Of a stretch of DNA of 64,000 nt, positions 41,895 through 50,129 are shown in pieces. The stretch spans positions 203,712 through 267,711 of the forward strand of contig NZ_AQXG01000002.1 in NCBI RefSeq assembly GCF_000375425.1, read 5' to 3'. Both the position numbers and the translations under genes were made by a program. The stretch comes from Gracilimonas tropica DSM 19535. Its GTDB lineage: Bacteria; Bacteroidota; Rhodothermia; Balneolales; Balneolaceae. The notes below the pieces were generated by a model. The model saw only the letters and a list, made by a program, of their open reading frames with translations. It ran no database searches and was not told where the DNA came from. Position 1 is the first letter of the stretch. The number at the start of each line of letters is the position of its first letter.

Positions 41895-42797
41895 TTAATT
41901 TGAGGTTTTTGGACTGAAGTTTACCTCACCCGGCATGCCTATCTTTAGCTTTCCTTCAGGATTATTCACCCGAATCTTTACAGCATATACTTGTGTTACA
42001 CGCTCCTCTTTGGTTTGAATCATTCTGGGAGTGAATTCTGCTTCAGAGGCAATCCAACTTACTTTTCCGGCCAACGATTCGGTTGATATTGCGTCTTTAT
42101 CGATAATCACTTCTACATTCTGCCCTAAAGAAACCTGTGGCAGTTGTGCTCCTGATATATATACCCTGAGCTCCATTTGGTTCAGATCTGCAATTTCATA
42201 TAAAGGCTTCCCGGCAGAAACCAATTCATTCTCCATCGCGTATGTTGAAAGCACAAAACCTCCTGCAGGATTTACGATGTTTGCCTTCTCCAATTGATCT
42301 TCCACCCGGGCAATTTTTGCTCGTACAGACTCTAATTCTGCATAAACCGATCGTTTCTGAACTTCTACTGCCTGTATCTGCTTATTAAGCACCTTCACTT
42401 GTCCCAGGGCCTGATCTGCCTGCTGTTCAGTGGCAGCCTGTTCCTCTTTCAGGTTTGTAATTCGATTCAATTCCTTTTGGGCTGTAACAAGCTGCTCTTT
42501 ATAGATCTCTGCTTGCGCTTCAAGTTTAGCTATATTAGCATGAACGGCACGAAGGGTAGCCTTCAATTCGTTCTTTTGAAGTGCAAGCTGAGTGGTATCA
42601 ATAAGCCCCACTTGCTGCCCGGCTTCCAGTTGTTCTCCTTCTTCCACATTGAATTCCCGAAGTATCCCGGTGGCTTCCGCTGAAATGATCACCGGATCCG
42701 CTTCAAACTGTCCATAAGCATCTGAAAGTTCTCCATTGCTGCACCCTGTTAACGGCAGGCCTACGGTAAGCCAAACAACGATCGTTCTTAATTCCAT
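41895..42797 (-). CDS. HlyD-family membrane fusion lipoprotein (YbhG-like)
   Basis: 300 residues. Lipoprotein-type signal MELRTIVVWLTVGLPLTGCS (lipobox LTGC). A biotinyl-lipoyl half-motif (ISAEATGILREFNVEEGEQL) precedes a long coiled-coil hairpin (about 75-175) and then the second half (ANIVNPAGGFVLSTYAMENE) and barrel domain. It would bridge the ABC permeases and the TolC-like outer-membrane channel across the periplasm. Overlap with the tolC gene is 10 bases. It is shorter than RND-type adaptors, as is usual for YbhG. Confidence 0.92.
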   Translation of the reverse strand: MELRTIVVWLTVGLPLTGCSNGELSDAYGQFEADPVIISAEATGILREFNVEEGEQLEAGQQVGLIDTTQLALQKNELKATLRAVHANIAKLEAQAEIYKEQLVTAQKELNRITNLKEEQAATEQQADQALGQVKVLNKQIQAVEVQKRSVYAELESVRAKIARVEDQLEKANIVNPAGGFVLSTYAMENELVSAGKPLYEIADLNQMELRVYISGAQLPQVSLGQNVEVIIDKDAISTESLAGKVSWIASEAEFTPRMIQTKEERVTQVYAVKIRVNNPEGKLKIGMPGEVNFSPKTSN

Positions 42798-44071
42798 GAG
42801 ATTCCCTTTTTGGTTACATATTCAATTTGTTTTTGCACAAGCTGAAGTTTTCGGATTTCCAGGTTTACACGGGCTTTCGCTTCCTCGTTTAGCTCGGTCA
42901 CATATTCTGTGGAGGTAATTACTCCCTGCTCCAACTGCTTTTTCTTTTCTTCCGCCACTTGCTCCCTTAATTCCAACACTTCTTCATCCAGGTTTATCTG
43001 CGCTTTCAGTTGTTCGATCTGATCACGTATTTCTGCCAATTCAGATCTAAGCTCGATCATGAACACGCTTTCGTCTGCTTTCACCTTTCTCTTTTCAAGT
43101 TCCAGGATCTCGATCTTTTTACCTGAATTACTCCAATTTTTCAAACTCCACCTGGCACGAACCCCAACCATCCAGTAGGTGTGCAGTTCATCTTCAAAAA
43201 CATTAAAGCCCGGCCGGCCATAAGCTCCCTTTGCAAATGCAGATATTTTTGGATGACGATCCGTCCCTGTTAATTCCTGTTGCAGGCTAAGTATCTCGGA
43301 TCTTTTCTTGAACATCTCCAACTCCGGCCTTTTGACCGGCTCTTTTAAATGTTGCTCCAAATCAACCAAAGGCACGATTAGCCTGGTATCCGGTTCAATG
43401 TCTGAGCCCGTCAATTCGCTTAATATCTTAAAAGATGATTGGATCTGATATTGTAATCGAATGTCTGTTTGTCGGGCTTTCAGTAATTCAGCCTTCAATA
43501 CTTTCTCATTTCCCGGTAACAAAACCCCGTTATCTACTTTTGCTCGTACCAGGTCCAGCTGATCTTCCAGTTCCTCCATTAAAATACGCACTGATTCCTG
43601 CTGCTTTTCCAGGTTCAGGATACCAAAAAAGACAGCCTCTACCTGACTTCTGACCCTCCACATAGAAACACTGACGGATACATTTTCTGCTTCATTTTTA
43701 TCGGATTCGAGTCGTCTGCGGGCTTTTGTGGAACCACCGTCATAGATTGACTGACTGAGATCGAGAGAGGCCGAATAGTGATCTTTACTTAAGGATGGTG
43801 CTGAAAATCCCGGTGATGAAATCGGCAGCTCCGTTACCTCAGACTGATAGCTTGCATCCGCATTTAACTGAATTTCGGGATAAAAGGCCGACCGGACGAT
43901 CTGTTCATTTAATGCCGATATCTTTTGCTGTAAGTCTCTTTTTTCCATTAGAGGAAAACTGTTTTCAACCCGTGCATAGATCTCATCTAAAGACAAGATC
44001 TGCCCTTCGCTTTGAGCTGTCGCCAGTGCCGGGATCATCAGGATGAAAGCTATAAGATGTCTGCATTTCAT
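42788..44071 (-). CDS. TolC-family outer-membrane efflux protein
   Basis: 427 residues with a signal peptide (HLIAFILMIPALATAQ). The family pattern of two long helical halves is visible: LSLDEIYARVENSFPLMEKR, SALNEQIVRSAFYPEIQLNA, SLDLSQSIYDGGSTKARRRL for the first, and SAFAKGAYGRPGFNVFED then MVGVRARWSLKNWSNSGKKI for the second. The trimer would form the outer-membrane exit duct of this export system. Stop/start overlaps join it to the TetR gene (4 bases) and the HlyD gene (10 bases). Confidence 0.9.
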   Translation of the reverse strand: MKCRHLIAFILMIPALATAQSEGQILSLDEIYARVENSFPLMEKRDLQQKISALNEQIVRSAFYPEIQLNADASYQSEVTELPISSPGFSAPSLSKDHYSASLDLSQSIYDGGSTKARRRLESDKNEAENVSVSVSMWRVRSQVEAVFFGILNLEKQQESVRILMEELEDQLDLVRAKVDNGVLLPGNEKVLKAELLKARQTDIRLQYQIQSSFKILSELTGSDIEPDTRLIVPLVDLEQHLKEPVKRPELEMFKKRSEILSLQQELTGTDRHPKISAFAKGAYGRPGFNVFEDELHTYWMVGVRARWSLKNWSNSGKKIEILELEKRKVKADESVFMIELRSELAEIRDQIEQLKAQINLDEEVLELREQVAEEKKKQLEQGVITSTEYVTELNEEAKARVNLEIRKLQLVQKQIEYVTKKGISWN

Positions 44072-44676
44072 GATGGTTTGACTCCATTAAATATAATTTC
44101 CGGGATCAGCGCTTTTCTTTCTTCGAGAAGGTCAGAGTATCCCTTTTCATCCAAAGAAAAGATCGTTTTCACCATCGTACGCGCCAACATAGGCATCATA
44201 CACATACTCACAATGTTCAATAGAAATTGCTCCGATGAGATATTCTTCATCCTCCCTTGCTGAACTTCCGTATTTACTTGTTTGGTAAAAACTTCCGGCA
44301 GATGAATGTTCATGCCTTCTATAAATTCTGTAAATCGCTCCGGATGTTGATTCATCTCATATACTACAAACGATGGCAGGTGCCGATTTTCTTTGAACAT
44401 TTCATGATAAAAAACCACGATATCCTGAACCTTTTGCTCTATAGGTAATTCACTTTTCAAGATCCCAAACAATTGTGGCATGATCTTCCGGACCCCCGCA
44501 CGAAAAACCTCCATGAATAACTTATCCTTACTCCGAAAATAGTAATGAAGCATCGACTTATTGATCTCAGCCTCATCTGCAATCTCCTGCATGCGTGCCC
44601 CCTCAAATCCCCTTTTTTGAAAAACTGTTTGAGCTGCTTTAAAAATTTTTTCTTCCGTTTCTTTTTCTAATGCCAT
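44068..44676 (-). CDS. TetR-family repressor of the export operon
   Basis: 202 residues. The N-terminal helix-turn-helix is IFKAAQTVFQKRGFEGARMQ then EIADEAEINKSMLHYYFRSK, a textbook TetR motif. The ligand-binding C-terminal half is variable. It is the first gene of the operon, as CecR (YbiH) is of the E. coli ybhGFSR locus. A palindromic operator candidate lies 54 bases upstream. It should repress its own operon until a drug-like ligand binds. Confidence 0.93.
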   Translation of the reverse strand: MALEKETEEKIFKAAQTVFQKRGFEGARMQEIADEAEINKSMLHYYFRSKDKLFMEVFRAGVRKIMPQLFGILKSELPIEQKVQDIVVFYHEMFKENRHLPSFVVYEMNQHPERFTEFIEGMNIHLPEVFTKQVNTEVQQGRMKNISSEQFLLNIVSMCMMPMLARTMVKTIFSLDEKGYSDLLEERKALIPEIIFNGVKPS

Positions 44677-44712
44677 CGATCAACCTGTTTGATTTTAGAA
44701 GTAGTCTACGAT

Positions 44713-44741
44713 TTTCAACCAAACATTTCAACCAAATGGTT
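44713..44741. promoter_or_regulatory. Candidate TetR operator
   Basis: AACCAAATGGTT (44730-44741) is a 12-base inverted repeat (arms AACCA/TGGTT), extended by ATTT and AAAT outside. The segment TTTCAACCAAA occurs twice, at 44713-44723 and 44726-44736, 13 bases apart. It lies just upstream of the TetR start and fits autoregulation. Confidence 0.55.
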
Positions 44742-44838
44742 AAATTTTTTAGTTAACACTTATACCCCATTCTATAGCATTTAATTTCAACCGGATAAGC
44801 TCCTTCAGTTAAAAATATGAAAAGAAGAAATTATCTCG

Positions 44839-45810
44839 TCAGGAATTGGAATGGTTTAAAAGAAGATCTATGATGCGCATATTTGCCAGCGCATCTTCCA
44901 ACGGTGTGGGAACGGAAGAATCCTCAAGAATGGCTTTGGAAAAGGCATCTCCCTGAATGGTGTAATGATTAGCTTGCGTTTCAATTTCTTTGATCACTTT
45001 ACGGTTTTTGATAAGCCGGATCGAAGCCACACTTTCCTGAGGATTGAAAGGAATATCCATTTCAATGATTCCTTTTGTCCCATATACTTTCAGATGTTGT
45101 TCCGTACTCGCCTGGGTAGAACAGGTAAAGGTAGCGGTGCCTTTAGGAAATTTCAGAATACCCGAAGCCAATCGGTCTACTCCAAACTCCGGATCCATTT
45201 CAACCTCACCGATCACTTTAATCGGTTCACTCCCATACAGAAAACGGGAAGCCGATATGCAGTAACATCCAATATCCATCAATCCTCCCCCACCCATTTG
45301 GGGATTATTTCGGATGTTATCGGGATCATCATTAAAGTAAGTGAAAACAGAGTGGATGGTTTGTGCCTCACCGATCTCTCCTTCATTTATCCATGACCTG
45401 ACCATTCCCCACTGAGGATGAAAACGGTACATAAAAGCTTCCATCACTTTTAATTCCGGATAGTTTTTAACTGCTGAAACCAATTGTTCGGCTTCACCGG
45501 CATTCATTGCTATTGGCTTTTCACAAAGAACGTGCTTACCCGCTTCCAGCGCTTTAATTGTAAATGTAACGTGTAAATGGTTTGGCAGTGGATTATAGAC
45601 CGCATCAATCTCAGGATCGGAAAGCAGCTCTTCATATGAACCATAGAATTTTGGAATACTGAGTGAGTTAGCAGCTTTTTCAGCTTTTTCCAGGTCTCTT
45701 GACGAAATAGCCACTATTTCTGAATAATCTCCTTTCTGCATGGCTGGAACTACCTGTTCCATTCCGATCTTAGCTGTGCTTAAAATGCCCCATCTTACTT
45801 TCTTCGCCAT
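44839..45810 (-). CDS. Gfo/Idh/MocA-family NAD(P)-dependent oxidoreductase
   Basis: 323 residues. Rossmann motif VRWGILSTAKIGMEQVVPAM, then IVAISSRDLEKAEKAANSL and the family hallmark NPLPNHLHVTFTIKALEAGK HVLCEKPIAM with the catalytic-site Lys in EKP. The second domain begins MVRSWINEGEIGEAQTIHSV and includes GGGLMDIGCYCISASRF. Substrates are usually sugars or trans-dihydrodiols; none can be fixed here. It stands alone with no neighbouring sugar genes. Confidence 0.9.
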   Translation of the reverse strand: MAKKVRWGILSTAKIGMEQVVPAMQKGDYSEIVAISSRDLEKAEKAANSLSIPKFYGSYEELLSDPEIDAVYNPLPNHLHVTFTIKALEAGKHVLCEKPIAMNAGEAEQLVSAVKNYPELKVMEAFMYRFHPQWGMVRSWINEGEIGEAQTIHSVFTYFNDDPDNIRNNPQMGGGGLMDIGCYCISASRFLYGSEPIKVIGEVEMDPEFGVDRLASGILKFPKGTATFTCSTQASTEQHLKVYGTKGIIEMDIPFNPQESVASIRLIKNRKVIKEIETQANHYTIQGDAFSKAILEDSSVPTPLEDALANMRIIDLLLNHSNS

Positions 45811-46120
45811 ATTTCTTGTGAGTGAATTATGAATTAAAGTTTTCGTATTTAAAGTACTGCATTTGCTATTGTTCTGATAATCTAATTACCCTTATAACTT
45901 GCGCTAAAAAGCATAAAAAAGCAGCCTGATAATGCTTCTTCTCTTCCTAAAGGGAGGTACCTGATCTTACTGAGAAGCCTCCTTATTGTTTGGTTTGAAA
46001 ATTCTTTTCAAGATTCACAAAAACTTCACATTAAACCGGGAACTTGTGTTTGGAAACAAAAAAGACAAGCGAGTCCGAAATCATAGAGGTCGGTTCGCTG
46101 TAAATCAAACCAACATTACT
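45811..46120. other. Non-coding gap upstream of azurin
   Basis: 310 bases between divergent starts. The frame open at 45986 that joins azurin has no family similarity before 46121 and is not used. A pair of related pieces, AGCAGCCTGATAATGCTTC and GAGAAGCCTCC, hints at secondary structure near 45920-45980. A promoter for azurin must lie here but no clear -7 element was chosen. Confidence 0.45.
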
Positions 46121-46561
46121 ATGAGATACCTATTATCCATTATCACCATTTTAACATTAGCATTTTCAAGTTCTGTGCTGGCGCAGGATAAAGTTGAAAT
46201 TACCATTGAAGGTAATGACAAGATGCAATTCAACTTAAACGAAATTAAAGTTGAAGCAGGTCAAACCGTTGTATTGACCCTGAAGCACGTAGGCAAGCTT
46301 CCAAAAGCAGCTATGGGCCACAACTGGGTATTGTTAACTCAGGGAACCGAGATCAACAAGTTTGGTGCGGCTGCATCTAAGTTTGCTGGTAATGACTACA
46401 TCCCTGAAGATACTGACCAGGTTATCGCACATACCGAACTCGTTGGAGGCGGACAACAAACCACCATCGAATTTAAAGCTCCTGAAAAAGGAACGTACGA
46501 TTTCATCTGTAGTTTCCCGGGACACTACGCCATGATGAAAGGCAAGTTTATTGTTGAATAG
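46121..46561 (+). CDS. azu: Azurin (periplasmic type 1 copper protein)
   Basis: 146 residues from ATG 46121, which begins a clean signal peptide (MRYLLSIITILTLAFSSSVL, then AQ). The type 1 copper ligands are G66 and H67 (AAMGHNWVL), C130, H135 and M139 (FICSFPGHYAMM), with the azurin spacings Cys+5 His and Cys+9 Met. Segments IKVEAGQTVVLTLKHVGKLP and AAASKFAGNDYIPEDTDQVI also match azurin. It shuttles electrons in the periplasm, often to cytochrome c oxidase or peroxidases. It is monocistronic with a terminator. Confidence 0.96.
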   Translation: MRYLLSIITILTLAFSSSVLAQDKVEITIEGNDKMQFNLNEIKVEAGQTVVLTLKHVGKLPKAAMGHNWVLLTQGTEINKFGAAASKFAGNDYIPEDTDQVIAHTELVGGGQQTTIEFKAPEKGTYDFICSFPGHYAMMKGKFIVE

Positions 46562-46606
46562 TAGTAGTTAGTTATAGCACATCTAAACTACGTATTATAC
46601 CCCGAG

Positions 46607-46640
46607 AACCCCGGCTTACTGACCTAAACCGGGGTTTTTT
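46607..46640 (+). terminator. Rho-independent terminator of azurin
   Basis: AACCCCGG (46607-46614) pairs with CCGGGGTT (46629-46636), followed by a T run. It lies 45 bases after the azurin stop. Confidence 0.9.
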
Positions 46641-46643
46641 ATT

Positions 46644-47291
46644 TTAATCTATTTCAGAAACTGCTTTTGGAATGGGCGTTTGGCCCTGTAAGAGATCTAA
46701 ACTTCTATTAAAAGTATTTTTAGCTTCAATGGCCTGAACAATGACAGAGGCTACATCTTCCCTTGTAATACTCCGGCTTTCAGGGTCTTCGATCTTTTCG
46801 CTGAGTTCTACTTTTCCGGAGCCTTCCTCATTCTTCAATCGGCCGGGCATCAGGATGGTATAAGCTAAACCAGACTTTCTAAGGTAACTATCCGCATTCG
46901 ATTTGGCCTCGTAATAATGTTTCATCGGTTCAGACCAATTTTGAGGATCACGATTTGCTAATAGAGCACTTACCATAATAAATCGATCAATGCCGGCTTT
47001 TTTTGCTTCATCTATTGCTTTCTTGGCTCCGTTCTGATCAATGACCTTTGTTTGAGACTTGGGCGTGTGCGCTCCGGAGCCTGCGGTGAATACAACTGCA
47101 TTTGCATTCTCAAACGCATGACTGATATCCTCTTCAAGGTCTGCCAATATAGCTTTCACTCCTTGCTCTTCAAACTTAGCCACCTGATGTTTCTTTCTCA
47201 CCATAGCGATAGGCGTATATTTACTTTCTTGAAGCTTTTTGGTAAGCCGCATTCCTATTTGACCGTTTGCGCCTATTATCAATATGTTCAT
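46644..47291 (-). CDS. NmrA/YwnB-like atypical short-chain dehydrogenase protein
   Basis: 215 residues. The nucleotide-binding motif is NILIIGANGQIGMRLTKKLQ (GxxGxxG form). Further family features: VVFTAGSGAHTPKSQTKVID, RFIMVSALLANRDP (Ser of the active-site region) and LAYTILMPGRLKNEEGSG. Atypical SDRs of this type (YhfK/YwnB, SDR_a5) bind NAD(P) and may act as redox sensors or reductases. The Tyr-x3-Lys pair is replaced by YYEAKSNAD, so YxxxK can be read as Y-Y-E-A-K. The gene is convergent with azurin. Confidence 0.88.
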   Translation of the reverse strand: MNILIIGANGQIGMRLTKKLQESKYTPIAMVRKKHQVAKFEEQGVKAILADLEEDISHAFENANAVVFTAGSGAHTPKSQTKVIDQNGAKKAIDEAKKAGIDRFIMVSALLANRDPQNWSEPMKHYYEAKSNADSYLRKSGLAYTILMPGRLKNEEGSGKVELSEKIEDPESRSITREDVASVIVQAIEAKNTFNRSLDLLQGQTPIPKAVSEID

Positions 47292-47436
47292 ACTATTCTC
47301 TTTTATTGGGATTCATCTATTTAAAAGAATGCTTTTACTGATATCGTTTCACTTTTTTATGATGAAACGGCAAAAGAAGTAATCATAAACAGCTATTTTT
47401 GATACATTCAGAAAACTCAAGCAAAAGGCTTCATCT

Positions 47437-48531
47437 ATGAAAAAAGCACTGGTCACTACCGGGGGCGGTGATTGTCCCGGATTAAATGCTGTTATACGCG
47501 CAATTGTAAAACGGGCTCAGCAAACAACAAACTGGGAAGTGTACGGAAGTATGGAAGCTTTCAATGGGGTCCTCCGTTCTCCAAAAGAGATCATTAAGCT
47601 GGATGATGAAAAAGTAGCCGGAATACACACAAAAGGCGGTACTATCTTACAAACTACCAATAAAGGAGGACCTTTCAGCTGGCCGGTTCAAAAAGAGGAT
47701 GGCTCCTGGATCACTGAAGACCGCTCAGATGAAATGATCGAATATCTTCACCGGGAAGGTTTTGATGCTGTCATCAATATTGGCGGAGATGGTTCACAAA
47801 AGATCAGCTACCAGCTATTTAAAAAAGGTTTGAATGTGATTGGTGTTCCCAAAACCATCGACAATGACCTGGCTTGCACCGATTATACGTTTGGTTTTCA
47901 AACGGCCGTTGATATTGCCACTGATGCAGTGGACAAATTAGTGACAACGGCTGCCAGCCATCACCGTCTGATGATACTGGAGGTTATGGGGCGCGGAGCC
48001 GGTTGGATTGCTTTGCATTCTGCCATTGGAGGGGGCGCAGAGGTTTGTTTGATCCCTGAGATTCCCTACGATATTGATAAAGTGCTTGAACGATTAAATA
48101 CTCGTTATGTGGGAGGTCGCGGCTTCGCCATTATTGTGATTGCAGAAGGAGCAAAACCGATTGATGGGACCGTAGTAGCCCGTAAAAGCGATGAGGTTGG
48201 ATACGAAAATATCCGCTTGGGAGGAGTTGCATATCAACTCTCTGATCAGCTCAAAAAAGCAGGTTTTGAACACGATATTCGGGAAATGGTTTTAGGACAT
48301 CTGCAGCGTGGAGGCACCCCTATTGCCTACGACCGCGTGCTTGCTACCCAATTTGGGGTGAAAGCAATGGAAATGGCAATCAATGAAGAATTTGGCCGGA
48401 TGGTATCCTTTCTCGATCATGACATCACGTCGGTTTCACTGGAACGGGCTACAGAAGGACAGAACCTGGTTAATCCTAATGGTTTTTTAGTTCAAACCGC
48501 GAAAGGAGTTGGAATCAGTTTTGGGGATTAA
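47437..48531 (+). CDS. pfkA: 6-phosphofructokinase, mixed-signature PfkA clade
   Basis: 364 residues. Motifs are TTGGGDCPGLNAVIRAIVKR, INIGGDGSQKIS and GVPKTIDNDL with catalytic D142, then MEVMGRGAGWIA in the form LEVMGRGAGWIAL, and GHLQRGGTPIAYDR. The GGDGS form (Gly119, equivalent to Gly104 of E. coli) indicates ATP as phosphoryl donor, while Lys139 in PKTIDND (equivalent to 124) is usual in PPi-using enzymes. This Gly/Lys combination occurs in the ATP-using members of the 'long' mixed clade. Committed step of glycolysis. Monocistronic. Confidence 0.93.
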   Translation: MKKALVTTGGGDCPGLNAVIRAIVKRAQQTTNWEVYGSMEAFNGVLRSPKEIIKLDDEKVAGIHTKGGTILQTTNKGGPFSWPVQKEDGSWITEDRSDEMIEYLHREGFDAVINIGGDGSQKISYQLFKKGLNVIGVPKTIDNDLACTDYTFGFQTAVDIATDAVDKLVTTAASHHRLMILEVMGRGAGWIALHSAIGGGAEVCLIPEIPYDIDKVLERLNTRYVGGRGFAIIVIAEGAKPIDGTVVARKSDEVGYENIRLGGVAYQLSDQLKKAGFEHDIREMVLGHLQRGGTPIAYDRVLATQFGVKAMEMAINEEFGRMVSFLDHDITSVSLERATEGQNLVNPNGFLVQTAKGVGISFGD

Positions 48532-48538
48532 AATTCTG

Positions 48539-49303
48539 CTATAGTAAAAGATCCTTCATTTTCAGATACAGCAAACTCACCAACATTGCCAAACCAAAAC
48601 TGAGTAATGTTCCGATCAAAATATATTCTGTCAGCTTTATTCCCTCTTTTTCCTTCAAATCACCAAAACGAAATACGGATTTTGCTGCTAACAAAAAACC
48701 TATGCCGGACCAGTTTCCGCTAACCACAAAACCGAAAACAAACAGCCTCTCCAACACCCCAATCAGTCTTCCGGCGTTGGCCAGTGTTTTACTTTCTTTA
48801 CTCTCGTTCTCCGGAAGCCATCCCGCAATTAAAATTTTAATGATGATGGCTGTTGGTTGGGTTAAAGCAAACAGGCAGAGTAAAAGCCATAAATTTTGCT
48901 GGGTAAATAGTCCGGAAAGTAAAGATAACGCAGTTGAATCAACCCACACCCAAAGCCCAAATATCACTAGCAGGTGCAGTAACTGATCAACAAAAAAAAG
49001 CAGTTGCTCGCGCGATGTATTCTTTTCGGTATGAATCGTCGAGTCCGCTCTTCTCATCGTTAACTTAATGGCATCAATGGCAAAATGGGTCAGTAGAATA
49101 ATAACCGGAATCCATAGATAAAAAGGCTCAGCCATAATTTCCGGCAATAAAAGCAGCAATGTTACAACCGCATGTATTGCCACGTGCAGATATAAATAAC
49201 CTGACCTGATTTTGTATGTCCGTTTATGCTCCACCCAGGATTTAAACTGAAGCGCAAAATCACCGATAAGATGTGCCAGTATCAATTTAATGAGTATAAT
49301 CAT
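48539..49303 (-). CDS. DUF3307 family membrane protein
   Basis: 254 residues, mostly hydrophobic with about seven helices. The start ILIKLILAHLIGDFALQFKS with WVEHKRTYKIRSGYLYLHVA is the DUF3307 signature, followed by FAIDAIKLTMR. The end of the protein (GIKLTEYILIGTLLSFGLAM) is another helix. The function is unknown. It follows the SatD-like gene by a single base, so the two form an operon; this pairing is common in bacteria. Confidence 0.88.
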   Translation of the reverse strand: MIILIKLILAHLIGDFALQFKSWVEHKRTYKIRSGYLYLHVAIHAVVTLLLLLPEIMAEPFYLWIPVIILLTHFAIDAIKLTMRRADSTIHTEKNTSREQLLFFVDQLLHLLVIFGLWVWVDSTALSLLSGLFTQQNLWLLLCLFALTQPTAIIIKILIAGWLPENESKESKTLANAGRLIGVLERLFVFGFVVSGNWSGIGFLLAAKSVFRFGDLKEKEGIKLTEYILIGTLLSFGLAMLVSLLYLKMKDLLL

Positions 49304-49304
49304 A

Positions 49305-49916
49305 CTACCTTCCCATTTTCTTCAACCGTTCTCTGTATCGTTTTTCTACCGTGCGAACCTCATCCAGATAAGCCCGCTTATGCCTTTCACTTACCGAAGA
49401 CTGAGAAATACCCAATCTTTTTGCAACCTCTTCCTGCTTTAATTCCCCTTTTAAACTTAACCTGACATACTCAGCTGATTTTTGGGTCCAGTTATCCATA
49501 GCAATCAGCAGCAACCTTAAATAAAGATTTATCTCTTCATCAAAATTGGTTTCTCCACTTTTCACAACCATATTCTGCTTAATCTTTGATAGCTGCTCAT
49601 AAGCCTCCCCAGACCGTATAAATGCATTTCCATTCGATTCGCTAATGGTTGGCGCATTTAAATCTTTCTCCCCTATTCCAATACTGATTCTTACATCTAT
49701 CCCCTTCGCCTGCTTTATGGTCGCCTTAATATTTATGGCATGTTGCAGTGCTTTTGATGGATCAGAAACTTCAGCTTGAAAACTATCTCCACGGTAAATT
49801 TCCCAGCTTTTTGGGGATGAGCCAATCTCATTCAAAGCACCTTTCAGCAACTTCAGCCACTTTTCGGCTTCTGCTTTTCTGGAATTGACGATATCTCCGG
49901 TGATTACACTTGTCAT
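49305..49916 (-). CDS. SatD-family protein with C-terminal helix-turn-helix
   Basis: 203 residues from ATG 49916; the TTG two codons upstream is unlikely. N-terminal SVITGDIVNSRKAEAEKWLK and WEIYRGDSFQAEVSDPSKAL, plus VRISIGIGEKD, define the SatD family (a nucleotidyl-cyclase-like fold). The last 60 residues carry a helix-turn-helix: KQEEVAKRLGISQSSVSERH KRAYLDEV. It probably represses its own operon: three 22-base operator-like repeats lie immediately upstream. The signal sensed by the SatD domain is unknown. Confidence 0.85.
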   Translation of the reverse strand: MTSVITGDIVNSRKAEAEKWLKLLKGALNEIGSSPKSWEIYRGDSFQAEVSDPSKALQHAINIKATIKQAKGIDVRISIGIGEKDLNAPTISESNGNAFIRSGEAYEQLSKIKQNMVVKSGETNFDEEINLYLRLLLIAMDNWTQKSAEYVRLSLKGELKQEEVAKRLGISQSSVSERHKRAYLDEVRTVEKRYRERLKKMGR

Positions 49917-49922
49917 AATCAA

Positions 49923-50000
49923 TTATAGGCTTTAAAACGGATATAATCAAATATCGGTTAAAAAGCCTATAAATGAAAATATCCGCTTATAAGCCGATAT
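49923..50000. promoter_or_regulatory. Three 22-bp imperfect palindromes spaced exactly 28 bp (operator array)
   Basis: Related 22-base blocks start at 49923 (read on the minus strand), 49951 and 49979. The shared theme is ATATCSG-YTT-nn-AAGCC-nATA. The right block is the best palindrome: 13 of 14 base pairs match within 49976-50003. The left and middle blocks face each other and form a perfect 11-base arm pair (TTATAGGCTTT / AAAGCCTATAA). The left block begins 7 bases before the SatD-HTH start codon. This is probably the binding site of that regulator. Confidence 0.75.
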
Positions 50001-50129
50001 TTTAAATCACTCCTGCTTCTTAAGTAACCAAGGTTAACTCACGATTCCTTTGCAGGACCCATCATTTTGATGAAGCATTACCCATTTGAAAATTCGAAGT
50101 AGAAGGTCAGATGTTCACTGATCGTGCTT

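Noticed and set aside
45986..46120. 45-residue extension upstream of azurin
   Set aside because: It would bury the signal peptide; MRYLLSIITILTLAFSSSVL is a proper start.
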